Origin: Desulfobacteraceae bacterium
GTDB taxonomy: Bacteria; Desulfobacterota; DSM-4660; Desulfatiglandales; HGW-15
Assembly: GCA_003819975.1 (NCBI GenBank)
Contig: RPPU01000100.1
Coordinates: forward strand, 1 to 10,561
Direction: 5' to 3'
DNA: 10,561 nt
In this document: in pieces, positions 1 through 7,877 of the stretch
Numbering within the stretch: position 1 is the first letter of the stretch
Layout of the letters: each line of letters starts with the position of its first letter
Position numbers and translations under genes: made by a program
The notes under the pieces: generated by a model
The model's database searches: none
What the model saw: the letters and a program-made list of their open reading frames with translations, nothing else
Told to the model about the DNA's origin: nothing

Positions 1-2
1 AA

Positions 3-1319
3 ATGATCACGGGCTTTCAAAATATCGGCAAAATCCCTGAATTGAAAAAGCGTATCCTGTTTACGGTTGCGATGCTTATCGTATATCGGATCGGATGCCA
101 CATTCCCATTCCGGGAATTGATCCGGCTGCGTTAAAAGTGTTTTTCGATTCCATGAAAAATACCGTATTCGGATTCTTCGATCTGTTCGCCGGCGGCGCT
201 TTCGGCAATATGTCGATTATGGCCTTGGGAATAATGCCTTATATCAGTTCCTCCATTATTCTGGAGTTACTGACCGTGGTTATCCCTTTTCTGGAAAGAC
301 TTAAGAAAGAGGGTGAACAAGGACGAAAAAAAATCGTTCAATATACGCGTTATGGAACCGTGCTTTTAAGCGCCATCCAAGGTTTTGGTATAGCTGTTTG
401 GTTGGAAAGAAGCAGCGGGGCCCAGGGCTTGATGATTGTGCCTAACGGCGGTTGGGATTTTAGAATCATTACCGTGATCACCTTGACGGCGGGAACGGCT
501 TTTTTAATGTGGCTGGGCGAACAAATAACGGAGCGCGGCATCGGCAATGGGATTTCTTTGATTATTTTTGCCGGTATCGTGGCCGGTTTGGTACCCGCCG
601 TTTTGAATACCTTCAGACTTTTGGGTACCGGTGAAATACCCATTTTTGGGATGATTATCTTACTGGCTTTGATGATCGGCATAGTCGGGTTTATTATTTT
701 CATGGAAAGAGGTCAAAGAAGGATTCCGGTCCAATATGCCAAAAGAGTCGTGGGTCGCAAGATGTACGGCGGGGCCAGCACGCATATGCCCTTGAAAATC
801 AATACGGCCGGCGTGATTCCGCCAATTTTCGCCTCTTCCATTTTGGTTTTTCCGGCCACGATCGCGACCTTCGTGGATGTTAAAAAATGGCCCTATTTTG
901 AAAATATAATGAATTTTTTCAACCCCAGCCATCCCGTTTATATTACGCTTTACATTATCCTGATCATTTTTTTCTGTTATTTCTATACGGCCGTGCATTT
1001 TAATCCGGTGGATGTGGCGGATAATATGAAAAAATACGGCGGGTTCGTGCCGGGCATCAGACCGGGAAAAAACACTTCCGATTACATTGACCGGGTTTTG
1101 ACGCGGATCACTTTTTGGGGTGCGCTTTATATCGCCTTTGTTTGCGTTTTACCTAATATCCTAGGCCGGTTTCTCCATATCCCGTTTTATTTTGGGGGGA
1201 CTTCGCTTTTGATCGTCATCGGCGTGGCCATGGATACGACCGCGCAGATTGAATCTCATATGCTGACCAGGCATTATGAGGGTTTTATGAAAAAAGGACT
1301 TATTAAAGGAAGATCTTAG
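3..1319 (+). CDS. secY: Preprotein translocase subunit SecY
   Basis: SecY is the channel-forming subunit of the SecYEG translocon in the inner membrane, exporting unfolded proteins and inserting membrane proteins. The 438-residue product has the usual length and about ten hydrophobic segments. Family landmarks are visible: the opening FQNIGKIPELKKRILF, the TM2 region GIMPYISSSIILELL (76-90), GEQITERGIGNGIS (172-185), the cytosolic C4 loop RRIPVQYAKR (239-248), the C5 loop GGFVPGIRPGKNT (346-358) that contacts SecA or the ribosome, and GGTSLLIVIGVAMDT (398-412). The N-terminus aligns with normal SecY starts, so the ATG at base 3 is probably the true start, although its ribosome site lies outside the window. 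It heads the visible operon, with infA 11 bases downstream and no adk or map in between. Confidence 0.98.
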   Translation: MITGFQNIGKIPELKKRILFTVAMLIVYRIGCHIPIPGIDPAALKVFFDSMKNTVFGFFDLFAGGAFGNMSIMALGIMPYISSSIILELLTVVIPFLERLKKEGEQGRKKIVQYTRYGTVLLSAIQGFGIAVWLERSSGAQGLMIVPNGGWDFRIITVITLTAGTAFLMWLGEQITERGIGNGISLIIFAGIVAGLVPAVLNTFRLLGTGEIPIFGMIILLALMIGIVGFIIFMERGQRRIPVQYAKRVVGRKMYGGASTHMPLKINTAGVIPPIFASSILVFPATIATFVDVKKWPYFENIMNFFNPSHPVYITLYIILIIFFCYFYTAVHFNPVDVADNMKKYGGFVPGIRPGKNTSDYIDRVLTRITFWGALYIAFVCVLPNILGRFLHIPFYFGGTSLLIVIGVAMDTTAQIESHMLTRHYEGFMKKGLIKGRS

Positions 1320-1330
1320 AAAGTTAGAAT

Positions 1331-1549
1331 ATGCCGAAAGAGGAAGCCATAACGGTTGAAGGGACGGTCGTTGAAACCTTACCCAATGCGATGTTCCGCG
1401 TTGAATTGGAAAACGGACATCGTATTCTCGCGCATATTTCGGGGAAAATGCGACTGCATTTCATCAAAATATTGCAGGGCGATAAGGTTTCCGTCGAATT
1501 GTCTCCTTACGATTTATCAAGAGGAAGAATCACCTATCGCGGCAAGTAA
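1331..1549 (+). CDS. infA: Translation initiation factor IF-1
   Basis: IF-1 binds the 30S A site and, with IF-2 and IF-3, helps select the initiator tRNA. The product is 72 residues, the standard length, and a single S1-like OB fold: [21 protein letters not shown] (10-30), then AHISGKMR (34-41), [18 protein letters not shown] (50-67). The match to the E. coli protein is close over the whole length. The ATG has no strong Shine-Dalgarno sequence; it lies 11 bases after the secY stop, so translational coupling to secY is plausible. The position between secY and rpmJ is classic for the spc/alpha operon junction. A longer overlapping frame at 1356-1580 is a shadow. Confidence 0.98.
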   Translation: MPKEEAITVEGTVVETLPNAMFRVELENGHRILAHISGKMRLHFIKILQGDKVSVELSPYDLSRGRITYRGK

Positions 1550-1576
1550 TTCTATTATTAATAAGGTGAAAGAATC

Positions 1577-1690
1577 ATGAAAGTAAGAGCATCCGTAAAA
1601 AAAATATGCAGCAAATGCAAGATCGTTAAACGCAAAGGGATTATTAGAGTGATTTGCGAGAATCCCCGGCACAAACAGCGGCAAGGATAA
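1577..1690 (+). CDS. rpmJ: 50S ribosomal protein L36, zinc-binding form
   Basis: This 37-residue gene is translated from an ATG at 1577 to TAA at 1688-1690. The product begins [15 protein letters not shown] and ends NPRHKQRQG, as in standard L36. It is a small zinc-ribbon protein of the large subunit, near the peptidyl-transferase region. Cys11, Cys14, Cys27 and His32 give the C-X2-C-X12-C-X4-H pattern, so this is the zinc-containing (C+) paralogue rather than the C- form used in zinc starvation. A GGTGAAAG stretch (1564-1571) upstream may serve as a weak ribosome site. It sits between infA and rpsM, the expected position. Confidence 0.97.
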   Translation: MKVRASVKKICSKCKIVKRKGIIRVICENPRHKQRQG

Positions 1691-1729
1691 AAGGGGCGGT
1701 TTTTATTATTTATCGTTTTTAATTAAAAA

Positions 1730-1734
1730 GGGAG
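1730..1734 (+). promoter_or_regulatory. Shine-Dalgarno of rpsM supporting a TTG start
   Basis: GGGAG lies 8 bases before the TTG at 1743. No ATG or GTG near the conserved S13 N-terminus competes, so this site fixes a TTG start. Confidence 0.8.
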
Positions 1735-1742
1735 AATAAGGA

Positions 1743-2111
1743 TTGGCCAGGTTAGCAGGTGTTGATTTACCAAAAGGAAAGAGAATTGAAATTGCCTTGA
1801 CCTATATCTACGGTATAGGTAGAAGCATCTCGCAAAAAATTCTAAATGAAGCCGGAATCAATTGGGATACCAAGGCCGATGAGCTTACCGAAGGCCAGGT
1901 AACCGATATACGCAGAATTATCGATGAAAAGCATCGGGTGGAAGGGGACCTGCGACGCGATATATCCATGAATATTAAAAGATTGATGGATCTCGGAGCG
2001 TATCGCGGACTGCGCCACCGTAAAGGATTGCCGGTCAGAGGCCAGCGGACCCGGACCAACGCGCGCATCCGAAAAGGGCCTCGTAAATCCACGCTGGGTA
2101 AAAAGAAATAA
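1743..2111 (+). CDS. rpsM: 30S ribosomal protein S13
   Basis: S13 sits in the head of the 30S subunit, contacts the P-site tRNA and forms bridges to the 50S subunit. The product is 122 residues, normal for the family. It shows the N-terminal [10 protein letters not shown] block, a helix-hairpin region around [11 protein letters not shown] (24-34), and the tRNA-contacting basic C-terminus with [14 protein letters not shown] (95-108) and [13 protein letters not shown]. The start is TTG: the universal ARLAGV segment follows it at once and GGGAG is 8 bases upstream. rpsK begins 19 bases after the stop. In E. coli the S4 repressor binds the leader before rpsM; a short palindrome (1716-1729) is the only structure visible here, so equivalent control is not shown. 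Confidence 0.98.
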   Translation: MARLAGVDLPKGKRIEIALTYIYGIGRSISQKILNEAGINWDTKADELTEGQVTDIRRIIDEKHRVEGDLRRDISMNIKRLMDLGAYRGLRHRKGLPVRGQRTRTNARIRKGPRKSTLGKKK

Positions 2112-2130
2112 TAAAACGCGGAGTTGACTC

Positions 2131-2526
2131 ATGGTAAAAAGAGAGAAAAAAGGCAGTAAGACTAAAAAAGATAAAAAAATGATTTCGAGTGGGGTTATTC
2201 ATATCCAATCCACTTTTAATAATACGATCATTACGATTACGGATAATGAGGGTAATGTCATCGCTTCTTCCAGCGCCGGTCGTCAGGGTTTTAAGGGTTC
2301 CCGCAAAAGCACCCCTTTTGCGGCGCAAATGGCGGCTCAGGATGCTTTAAAGCAAGCAATGGAACAAGGTTTGCGGACAGCCGAAGTACGGGTCAAAGGC
2401 CCCGGGGTCGGCCGGGAGGCGGCTTTACGGTCCCTGCAAGTGGACGGCCTTACCGTCAACGTGATCAGAGACGTGACGCCCATTCCGCATAATGGCTGCC
2501 GTCCGCCTAAAAGAAGAAGGGTATAA
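2131..2526 (+). CDS. rpsK: 30S ribosomal protein S11
   Basis: S11 lies on the 30S platform near the Shine-Dalgarno helix and the E site. The 131-residue product has the expected blocks: a lysine-rich N-terminal arm (2-16), STFNNTI (27-33), [14 protein letters not shown] (53-66), [11 protein letters not shown] (90-100) and the C-terminal [17 protein letters not shown] (114-130). The ATG is preceded by a weak CGGAG about 7 bases upstream; spacing from rpsM fits an operon. A perfect 14-bp inverted repeat begins at the base directly after the stop codon, an unusual arrangement described separately. Confidence 0.98.
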   Translation: MVKREKKGSKTKKDKKMISSGVIHIQSTFNNTIITITDNEGNVIASSSAGRQGFKGSRKSTPFAAQMAAQDALKQAMEQGLRTAEVRVKGPGVGREAALRSLQVDGLTVNVIRDVTPIPHNGCRPPKRRRV

Positions 2527-2585
2527 ATGTTTTTTGATCCTAAAAAGCGGACAGGAGTCCGCTTGCTAAGCGGATCAAAAAACAT
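2527..2585 (+). repeat. Two-tier hairpin between rpsK and rpsD
   Basis: The outer arms ATGTTTTTTGATCC (2527-2540) and GGATCAAAAAACAT (2572-2585) are perfect 14-bp inverted repeats. Nested inside are AAGCGGAC (2545-2552) and GTCCGCTT (2557-2564), a perfect 8-bp stem closed by the tetraloop AGGA. The element abuts the rpsK stop codon. The right arm is not followed by a T-run, so it is not a classic intrinsic terminator for plus-strand transcription. An RNA-processing site, an attenuator or S4-binding element, or a small mobile palindrome are all possible. The structure is seen; the role is not. Confidence 0.85.
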
Positions 2586-2642
2586 GAAGAATGGATATAG
2601 ATACGATAGATTATAAAAATACCATCATCGGTTTTTGATTAT

Positions 2643-2650
2643 AAGGAGGA
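2643..2650 (+). promoter_or_regulatory. Strong Shine-Dalgarno of rpsD with a TTG start
   Basis: AAGGAGGA is a near-perfect anti-16S complement ending 6 bases before the TTG at 2657. It fixes that start, which is followed directly by the conserved [14 protein letters not shown]. Confidence 0.9.
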
Positions 2651-2656
2651 TTTGAT

Positions 2657-3286
2657 TTGGCGAGATATACTGGTGCATTGTGCAGATTATGCCGCAGAGA
2701 GAACCTGAAACTTTTTTTAAAGGGTGATCGCTGTTACGGAGAAAAATGCGCTTTAGAAAGAAGGCCCTATGCTCCCGGACAACATGGGCAAAGACGCGGC
2801 GGAAAATCTTCCGATTATCAACTGCAATTGCGTGAGAAACAAAAAGTTAAAAGGATTTACAGCGTCCTGGAAAGGCAATTCAGAAGATATTATTACAACG
2901 CGGAAAGGAAAAAAGGCATTACCGGCATCAATTTGCTTTTAATGCTTGAATGCCGGCTGGATAATATCGTTTACCGAATGGGTTTTGCCAATTCCAGAAA
3001 TCAAGCCCGGCAACTGGTTAAGCATGATTCGATTTTCGTTAACAATAAAAAAGTCAATATTCCCTCTTATCAAGTCCGAGTCGGAGAGGTGATCGAGGTT
3101 CGCGAAGAAAGTCGTAAACAGAAGACCATTATCGATTCATTGGAGACCATTGTGAGGCGCGGGATACCGAATTGGCTGGAAGTCGATAAGGATAAATTCA
3201 GAGGCTTGTTGAAGGCCGTGCCTAACCGTGAAGATTTGACGATGCCGATTCAGGAACAACTTATCGTTGAACTTTATTCTAAATAA
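2657..3286 (+). CDS. rpsD: 30S ribosomal protein S4, zinc-binding form
   Basis: S4 is a primary 16S rRNA binder that nucleates assembly of the 30S body and, in several bacteria, represses its own mRNA. The 209-residue product has the typical length. Cys9, Cys12, Cys26 and Cys31 form a C-X2-C-X13-C-X4-C zinc site as in Thermus S4, followed by the [13 protein letters not shown] block (35-47) and the S4 RNA-binding domain (about 98-160, containing [19 protein letters not shown]). It ends with the usual [14 protein letters not shown]. The start is TTG with a very strong Shine-Dalgarno sequence. The 130-base gap to rpsK and the hairpin there suggest its expression may be partly separated from the genes upstream. 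Confidence 0.98.
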   Translation: MARYTGALCRLCRRENLKLFLKGDRCYGEKCALERRPYAPGQHGQRRGGKSSDYQLQLREKQKVKRIYSVLERQFRRYYYNAERKKGITGINLLLMLECRLDNIVYRMGFANSRNQARQLVKHDSIFVNNKKVNIPSYQVRVGEVIEVREESRKQKTIIDSLETIVRRGIPNWLEVDKDKFRGLLKAVPNREDLTMPIQEQLIVELYSK

Positions 3287-3409
3287 TTTTGACGGGATTA
3301 GAATCGATTCGATTTTAAAGGATATTTTGGGTCTCTCTCCAGGGAAGCCCAATACGAAATCCGTATGGGGATCTCCGGAATCAGATTAATGAATGAATAT
3401 TAAGACAAT

Positions 3410-3415
3410 GGAGGG
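3410..3415 (+). promoter_or_regulatory. Shine-Dalgarno of rpoA supporting a TTG start
   Basis: GGAGGG lies 6 bases before the TTG at 3422. No ATG or GTG precedes the conserved NWRELIKPK segment at a better spacing, so it decides the start. Confidence 0.85.
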
Positions 3416-3421
3416 ATTCAT

Positions 3422-4453
3422 TTGGCCGATCTAAAAGCAAAAAATTGGCGAGAGCTGATCAAACCCAAGAATATAGTCATCAGTGATGAAGAGCATACGA
3501 AATTTTACGGAAAATTCGTGTGTGAACCTTGGGAAAGAGGGTTCGGCATTACCATCGGTAACGCCTTGCGGAGGATTCTTCTTTCCTCATTGCAGGGAGC
3601 CGCTATTGTCACCGTAAAATTCGACAATGTGGTCCATGAGTTTTCAACCATACCGGGCGTGATCGAAGACGTAACCGATATCATTTTAAATTTAAAAGAA
3701 ATAAAATTGAAATTGCTTGACTCGGAGGAAGCGGTTGTATCCTTGTCCAAAGAGGGCGAAGGCATCGTTACGGCGTCCGATATTCAAACCAACGGGTTGG
3801 TCGAAATTTTAAATCCGGACAAAAAAATCGCCACTTTGAATAAAGAAGCAAAACTCAATATGGAGATGATCGTGAAAATGGGCAAAGGCTACGGCTCCAG
3901 CGATCGATCCGCCAATAGCGAACAAACCATCGGAGTCATCCCGATTGATGCGATTTTTTCACCTATTAAAAAAGTTAACTATATCGTTACAAATGCCCGC
4001 GTAGGCCAAATCACGGATTATGACCGGTTGACCCTCGAAATTTGGACGGACGGAAGCGTCCTTCCCGAAGACGCCTTGTCCTATGCCGCCAAGATATTAA
4101 AAGAACAAATGAACCCCTTCATTAATTTCGAAGAGGAACAGGAACCGATTGAAGAAGAGAAAGAAAAAGAAGAAGAAAAATTAAACCAGAACTTATTCAA
4201 ACCGGTTTCTGAATTGGAGCTGTCCGTGCGCTCGGCCAATTGTCTGAAAAACGCCAATATCAGCTTGATCGGCGAATTGGTTCAAAAAACCGAAGCGGAA
4301 ATGCTTAAAACGAAAAATTTCGGAAGAAAATCGTTGAATGAAATAAAAACCATTCTTGAAGTCATGGGGCTTTCACTGGGTATGAAAATCGAAAATTTTC
4401 CAGCCGTGGATCAACTGACTAAAACAAAGCCAAAGCCTGCAGAAGAGGAATAA
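3422..4453 (+). CDS. rpoA: DNA-directed RNA polymerase subunit alpha
   Basis: Alpha forms the dimer on which beta and beta-prime assemble and contacts UP elements and activators. The 343-residue product has an N-terminal assembly domain (about 1-235) with [24 protein letters not shown] (38-61) and HEFSTIPGV (72-80), then an acidic linker (about 237-256) of nearly pure Glu/Lys, and a C-terminal domain (about 259-330). Residues matching the E. coli DNA-contact set are present: Arg270, Asn273, Cys274, Gly301, Lys303, Ser304 and Glu307. The NWRELIKPK opening resembles deltaproteobacterial alpha subunits. The start is TTG behind GGAGGG. rplQ begins 5 bases after the stop, so the two are probably coupled. 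The 135-base gap upstream holds only short weak inverted repeats. Confidence 0.98.
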   Translation: MADLKAKNWRELIKPKNIVISDEEHTKFYGKFVCEPWERGFGITIGNALRRILLSSLQGAAIVTVKFDNVVHEFSTIPGVIEDVTDIILNLKEIKLKLLDSEEAVVSLSKEGEGIVTASDIQTNGLVEILNPDKKIATLNKEAKLNMEMIVKMGKGYGSSDRSANSEQTIGVIPIDAIFSPIKKVNYIVTNARVGQITDYDRLTLEIWTDGSVLPEDALSYAAKILKEQMNPFINFEEEQEPIEEEKEKEEEKLNQNLFKPVSELELSVRSANCLKNANISLIGELVQKTEAEMLKTKNFGRKSLNEIKTILEVMGLSLGMKIENFPAVDQLTKTKPKPAEEE

Positions 4454-4458
4454 TTGAA

Positions 4459-4989
4459 ATGAGACATCATAAAGCGGATAAAAAACTGGGCAGAGATCCG
4501 AGCCACCGGCAAGCCATGTTGCGGAATATGGTCACCTCGTTTTTCAAGTATGATCGCATCGAGACCACGGATGCCAGAGCGAAAGTTTTAAGACCGATCG
4601 TGGAAAAAATGATTACTCTCGCTAAAAAAGGCGATTTGCATTCCCGTCGACAAGCGCTTTCATATCTTGAGGATAAAAACGTTGTTCATAAATTATTCGA
4701 GGAAACAGCCAAGAAACTCAAAGAGCGGCAAAGCGGCTATACTCAAATTATTAAAAAGATCAATCGCAAGGGCGATAATGCGCCGGTCTCGGTTATCAAA
4801 CTTTTAATTGCCGATTCGGAAGTCGAGAAAAAACCCAAGAAAAAAACAAAGGCGACGGAAGCCAAAAAAGAAACCAAACCGAAAACGGTAAAGAAAACCG
4901 CCGCAAAAGAAAAGAAAGCAGCGGTTTCAAAACCAAAAAAAACAAAAGCCTCTGAACAAGAAACAAAAGAGGATCAAAAAAAAGAGTAG
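4459..4989 (+). CDS. rplQ: 50S ribosomal protein L17 with a long lysine-rich tail
   Basis: L17 lies near the exit of the 50S peptide tunnel. Residues 1 to about 119 are a standard L17: [24 protein letters not shown] at the start, [24 protein letters not shown] (34-57), and the [14 protein letters not shown] ending (103-116). The usual protein stops close to there. Here a tail of about 55 residues follows (about 122-176), made almost entirely of Lys, Ala, Thr, Glu and Pro, with 22 lysines in the last 53 residues. It is probably disordered and may contact rRNA. The reading frame is intact and ends just before the operon's terminators, so the tail looks genuine. The AGAGGA at the end of rpoA may act as its ribosome site. 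Confidence 0.97.
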   Translation: MRHHKADKKLGRDPSHRQAMLRNMVTSFFKYDRIETTDARAKVLRPIVEKMITLAKKGDLHSRRQALSYLEDKNVVHKLFEETAKKLKERQSGYTQIIKKINRKGDNAPVSVIKLLIADSEVEKKPKKKTKATEAKKETKPKTVKKTAAKEKKAAVSKPKKTKASEQETKEDQKKE

Positions 4990-5000
4990 CCAAACAGAAC

Positions 5001-5025
5001 AGACTAACTTTTAGTCTCTTATTTT
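5001..5025 (+). terminator. Possible first terminator hairpin after rplQ
   Basis: AGACTAA (5001-5007) and TTAGTCT (5011-5017) form a perfect 7-bp stem with a 3-base loop. A T-rich CTTATTTT tail follows. The stem is AT-rich, so it is a weak terminator at best or a 3'-end stabilising hairpin. It lies 12 bases beyond the rplQ stop. Confidence 0.5.
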
Positions 5026-5051
5026 GAGATGCAATGGCGAACCGATTATAC

Positions 5052-5097
5052 CAAAAGGCCTTCTTACTTATTTTAGTAAGAGGGCTTTTGTTTTTTT
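5052..5097 (+). terminator. Intrinsic terminator of the ribosomal operon
   Basis: The arms 5052-5068 (CAAAAGGCCTTCTTACT) and 5075-5090 (AGTAAGAGGGCTTTTG) pair over about 16 positions with one bulged G and one G-U pair. The loop is six bases, TATTTT. Seven Ts (5091-5097) follow the stem directly. This is a textbook rho-independent terminator. It ends only a few bases before pyrC. Confidence 0.93.
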
Positions 5098-5102
5098 AAG
5101 TG

Positions 5103-6416
5103 ATGCCCATGCCCATTTGGATAAAATACGGAAAAATCGTCGACCCGATTCATAACCAAATTCATGATTTTGATCTGATTATTGAAAGTAATAAAATAAT
5201 TGGAATGATGCCTTGGAATGCTTTTTCCGAAAACAGCCGGGATTTTACGATCATCAATGCGAAAAATAAACTGATTATACCGGGTCTGATCGATATGCAT
5301 GTTCATCTGCGCGAACCCGGATTTGAATACAAGGAGACCATTCAAACCGGGGCGCAAGCCGGCGTGGCCGGTGGTTTTGTCGGTTTAGCCTGCATGCCGA
5401 ATACTGAACCGGTCAATGATCGTCGCGAGATCACTCGATTTATTTTGGAACAGGCTTCGAAAGCCGGTTTATTGAAAGTATATCCCATTGCCGCTATTAC
5501 GGAAAAGCAACAGGGTAAAAAACTATGTCATTTTGATGAACTACGAGAAGCAGGCGCGATGGCCGTTTCCGACGACGGTTTTCCGGTCGCCGATTCGGAC
5601 TTGATGCGGCAAGCACTTGAGCTGGCCAAGGCAAATAATCTAATGGTGATTTCACACTGTGAAGACCGCGCCTTATCCCAAGGCGGGGTCATGCATGACG
5701 GCCCGATCGCGAGGAAACTGGGATTGAAAGGCATTTCCAGCCTTAGTGAAGAAAAAATCGTGCAAAGAGAGGTCGATTTGGCCCAGTCCGCGAGGTGCCC
5801 GGTGCATATTGCCCATGTCAGCACATCCGGATCGGTGGAGATCATTCGCAGAGCCAAAGCAGCGGGCGTTCTAGTGACGGCGGAAACCGCCCCGCATTAT
5901 TTTACCCTGAATCACGAAGCATTGCTCCATTGCGATACCAATCTGAAAATGAATCCTCCGTTACGAACGCCTGAAGATGTCGCCGCCATTCAGGAAGGTC
6001 TGCGGGACGGCACTCTGGACATCATTGCCACGGATCACGCGCCGCATAGTCTTTCTGATAAAAACAGGCCTTTTGAAAAAGCCTCGTTCGGCATTATTGG
6101 TCTGGAAACAGCTTTGCCTTTGACTTTGGCGTTAGTCAGGAAAAATATTTTGAGTTTGCCCGCCGCCATTAAAAAAATGTCTTATAATCCGGCGCAGATC
6201 TTGGGACTATCGGGCGGCTTTCTTTGCAAAGGCGGAGCAGCCGATCTGGCGATTATCGACCCGAATTTTGAATATGTTTTAAATACAGAAGCGATTCATT
6301 CCAAAAGCAAAAATACTCCTTTTTTGGGCCAAAAGCTTCAGGGCCGGAATTGTCTGACCATGGTTCAGGGCAAGATTGTCTGGAATTGCTTGACGGATCA
6401 AAGCTGTACTGAATAA
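5103..6416 (+). CDS. pyrC: Dihydroorotase, class I
   Basis: Dihydroorotase interconverts carbamoyl-aspartate and dihydroorotate in cytosolic de novo pyrimidine synthesis. The product (438 residues from the GTG at 5100) shows, in that numbering, the metal-binding HVHLREPGFEYKET (67-80), SDDG (157-160), ISHCED (184-189), HIAHVST (236-242), NPPLRT (285-290) and catalytic ATDHAPH (310-316). These, with the length, place it in the class I long form rather than the short E. coli type. The active site appears complete. GTG 5100, ATG 5103 and ATG 5109 are all possible starts; none has a Shine-Dalgarno sequence, and ATG 5103 is chosen arbitrarily. pyrB, often its upstream partner, is absent. An allantoinase or hydantoinase is less likely given the HVHLREPG motif and length. 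Confidence 0.94.
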   Translation: MPMPIWIKYGKIVDPIHNQIHDFDLIIESNKIIGMMPWNAFSENSRDFTIINAKNKLIIPGLIDMHVHLREPGFEYKETIQTGAQAGVAGGFVGLACMPNTEPVNDRREITRFILEQASKAGLLKVYPIAAITEKQQGKKLCHFDELREAGAMAVSDDGFPVADSDLMRQALELAKANNLMVISHCEDRALSQGGVMHDGPIARKLGLKGISSLSEEKIVQREVDLAQSARCPVHIAHVSTSGSVEIIRRAKAAGVLVTAETAPHYFTLNHEALLHCDTNLKMNPPLRTPEDVAAIQEGLRDGTLDIIATDHAPHSLSDKNRPFEKASFGIIGLETALPLTLALVRKNILSLPAAIKKMSYNPAQILGLSGGFLCKGGAADLAIIDPNFEYVLNTEAIHSKSKNTPFLGQKLQGRNCLTMVQGKIVWNCLTDQSCTE

Positions 6417-6491
6417 TCCGGTTGGGCATTCCACAATGGGTCTCATTGAAAACCGCTTTTTATTTTAACCTGTTAAGGATATATTGGAAAA

Positions 6492-7868
6492 ATGCCGAGT
6501 ATATTAATTGTCGATGATGAACGCAGCATGCGTGAATTTCTGGAGATCCTTTTGACTAAAGAAGGCTATCAGGTTTCTTTGGCCAATAACGGGGAGGAAG
6601 CCTATCGGTTCATTGAACAAAATAAATATGACCTGATTATTACCGATATCAAGATGCCCGATATTGACGGCATTGATGTTTTGAAGAAAGCCAAAGAAAA
6701 AGACTCCAACGCTTTGGTGGTCATGATTTCCGCGTTTGCCACGGCGGAAACAGCGGTCGCGGCCATGCGAGAGGGAGCCTATGATTACATTCCTAAACCG
6801 TTTAAGGTCAAAGATTTTAAGAAAATCGTTGTGGAGGCGTTGAAATCACGGAAAAATACCGAGGTCGTCAAAACCGAAGCCAACCCCAATCAATTCCATT
6901 TCGGTTGCTTGATCGGTGAAAGTCCGCAAATGAAAAAAGTCTATGACCTGATCGATAAAGTCTCAAAGACCAAAACCAATATTTTAATCTCCGGAGAGAG
7001 CGGTACCGGCAAAGAGTTGATCGCCAAGGCCGTTTTTCAAGAGAGCGCGCGTCAAAAAAAACCGTTTATCGTAATCAATTGCGCCGGTATTCCGGATAAT
7101 CTGATCGAAAGCGAGCTTTTCGGCTATAAAAAGGGGGCTTTTACCGGGGCTCTTGCCGATAAGCCGGGTTTGTTCGAGGCAGCCGACGGCGGCACGGTTT
7201 TTTTTGACGAGATCGGCGAATTGCCGCCGTCCATCCAAGTCAAACTTTTACGGGTTATTCAAGAGCGAACCTTTACCGCGATCGGCGGAACCGAAGAAAA
7301 AAGCGTAGATGTGCGTTTTATCTCCGCCACCAACAAAGACCTGGAAAAAGAGGTGATCAAAGGTCATTTTCGCGAAGACCTGTTTTTCAGGCTCAATGTG
7401 ATTCATATTGTCACACCGGCATTAAGAAAGCGGGAAGGGGATCTGGAGTTATTGGCTCAATTTTTTCTGGAGAAATATTCCCGGGAACTGAATAAAAACG
7501 TCAGAAAACTATCGGCCTATGCCATGGATATTCTCGGGCAATATTCGTTTCCGGGCAATGTACGCGAATTGGAAAATATTATTGAGCGATCGGTAGCCCT
7601 GGAAACATCCAATATTATCTTACCGGAAAGCCTGGCGCTATCCAGTTTTAAAAGAGAACAACCCAACGATACCAGACGCGAAAGGGATTTGACCCATAGC
7701 GGTATAGATATGGACAAAGTTATGTCCGGTATTGAACGGGATTATATTTTAAAAGCTTTGCAACTGGCCAATGGCTCCAGGCAAAAGGCCGCTAATCTAT
7801 TAGGGATCAACATGCGCTCATTCCGCTATCGGGTGTCGAAATTAGGCTTGCATGTGCCGGAGGATTGA
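6492..7868 (+). CDS. pilR: Sigma-54-dependent response regulator, PilR/NtrC family
   Basis: This is a cytosolic two-component regulator that, when phosphorylated, should open sigma-54 promoters using ATP. The 458 residues hold a receiver domain (about 3-120) with acidic Asp8 and Asp9, phospho-acceptor Asp52, Ser80 and Lys102. The AAA+ domain (about 138-370) has Walker A GESGTGKE (168-175), the sigma-54-contacting GAFTGA (215-220), Walker B GGTVFFDEIGE (233-243) and GNVRELEN (355-362). A Fis-type helix-turn-helix follows (about 428-453). The C-terminal SFRYRVSKLG block is like PilR, and a pilin gene with a sigma-54 promoter lies 2 kb away; family membership is secure, the PilR name is inference. 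No sensor kinase (PilS) gene is adjacent. AAGGAT (6475-6480) or GGA (6486-6488) may be the ribosome site. Confidence 0.9.
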   Translation: MPSILIVDDERSMREFLEILLTKEGYQVSLANNGEEAYRFIEQNKYDLIITDIKMPDIDGIDVLKKAKEKDSNALVVMISAFATAETAVAAMREGAYDYIPKPFKVKDFKKIVVEALKSRKNTEVVKTEANPNQFHFGCLIGESPQMKKVYDLIDKVSKTKTNILISGESGTGKELIAKAVFQESARQKKPFIVINCAGIPDNLIESELFGYKKGAFTGALADKPGLFEAADGGTVFFDEIGELPPSIQVKLLRVIQERTFTAIGGTEEKSVDVRFISATNKDLEKEVIKGHFREDLFFRLNVIHIVTPALRKREGDLELLAQFFLEKYSRELNKNVRKLSAYAMDILGQYSFPGNVRELENIIERSVALETSNIILPESLALSSFKREQPNDTRRERDLTHSGIDMDKVMSGIERDYILKALQLANGSRQKAANLLGINMRSFRYRVSKLGLHVPED

Positions 7869-7877
7869 ACAAGATCG

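Noticed and set aside
1356..1580. 74-codon frame overlapping infA
   Set aside because: It is a shifted reading of infA, which matches IF-1 over its full length.
1716..1729. 14-bp palindrome TTTTTAATTAAAAA before rpsM
   Set aside because: It has no loop and pure A/T composition, so it is a likely chance palindrome and not an S4-type leader structure.
3289..3318. Possible promoter before rpoA (TTGACG, 18 bp, TTTTAA)
   Set aside because: The -10 matches only three of six positions, and rpoA is well placed for operon transcription.
4973..4981. GATCAAAAA in the end of rplQ, matching part of the rpsK-rpsD hairpin arm
   Set aside because: It is short, lies in lysine-rich coding DNA and has no partner arm, so it is a chance match.
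5024..5049. Possible pyrC promoter (TTGAGA and GATTAT)
   Set aside because: The spacer is only 14 bases and transcription would start inside the terminator stem.
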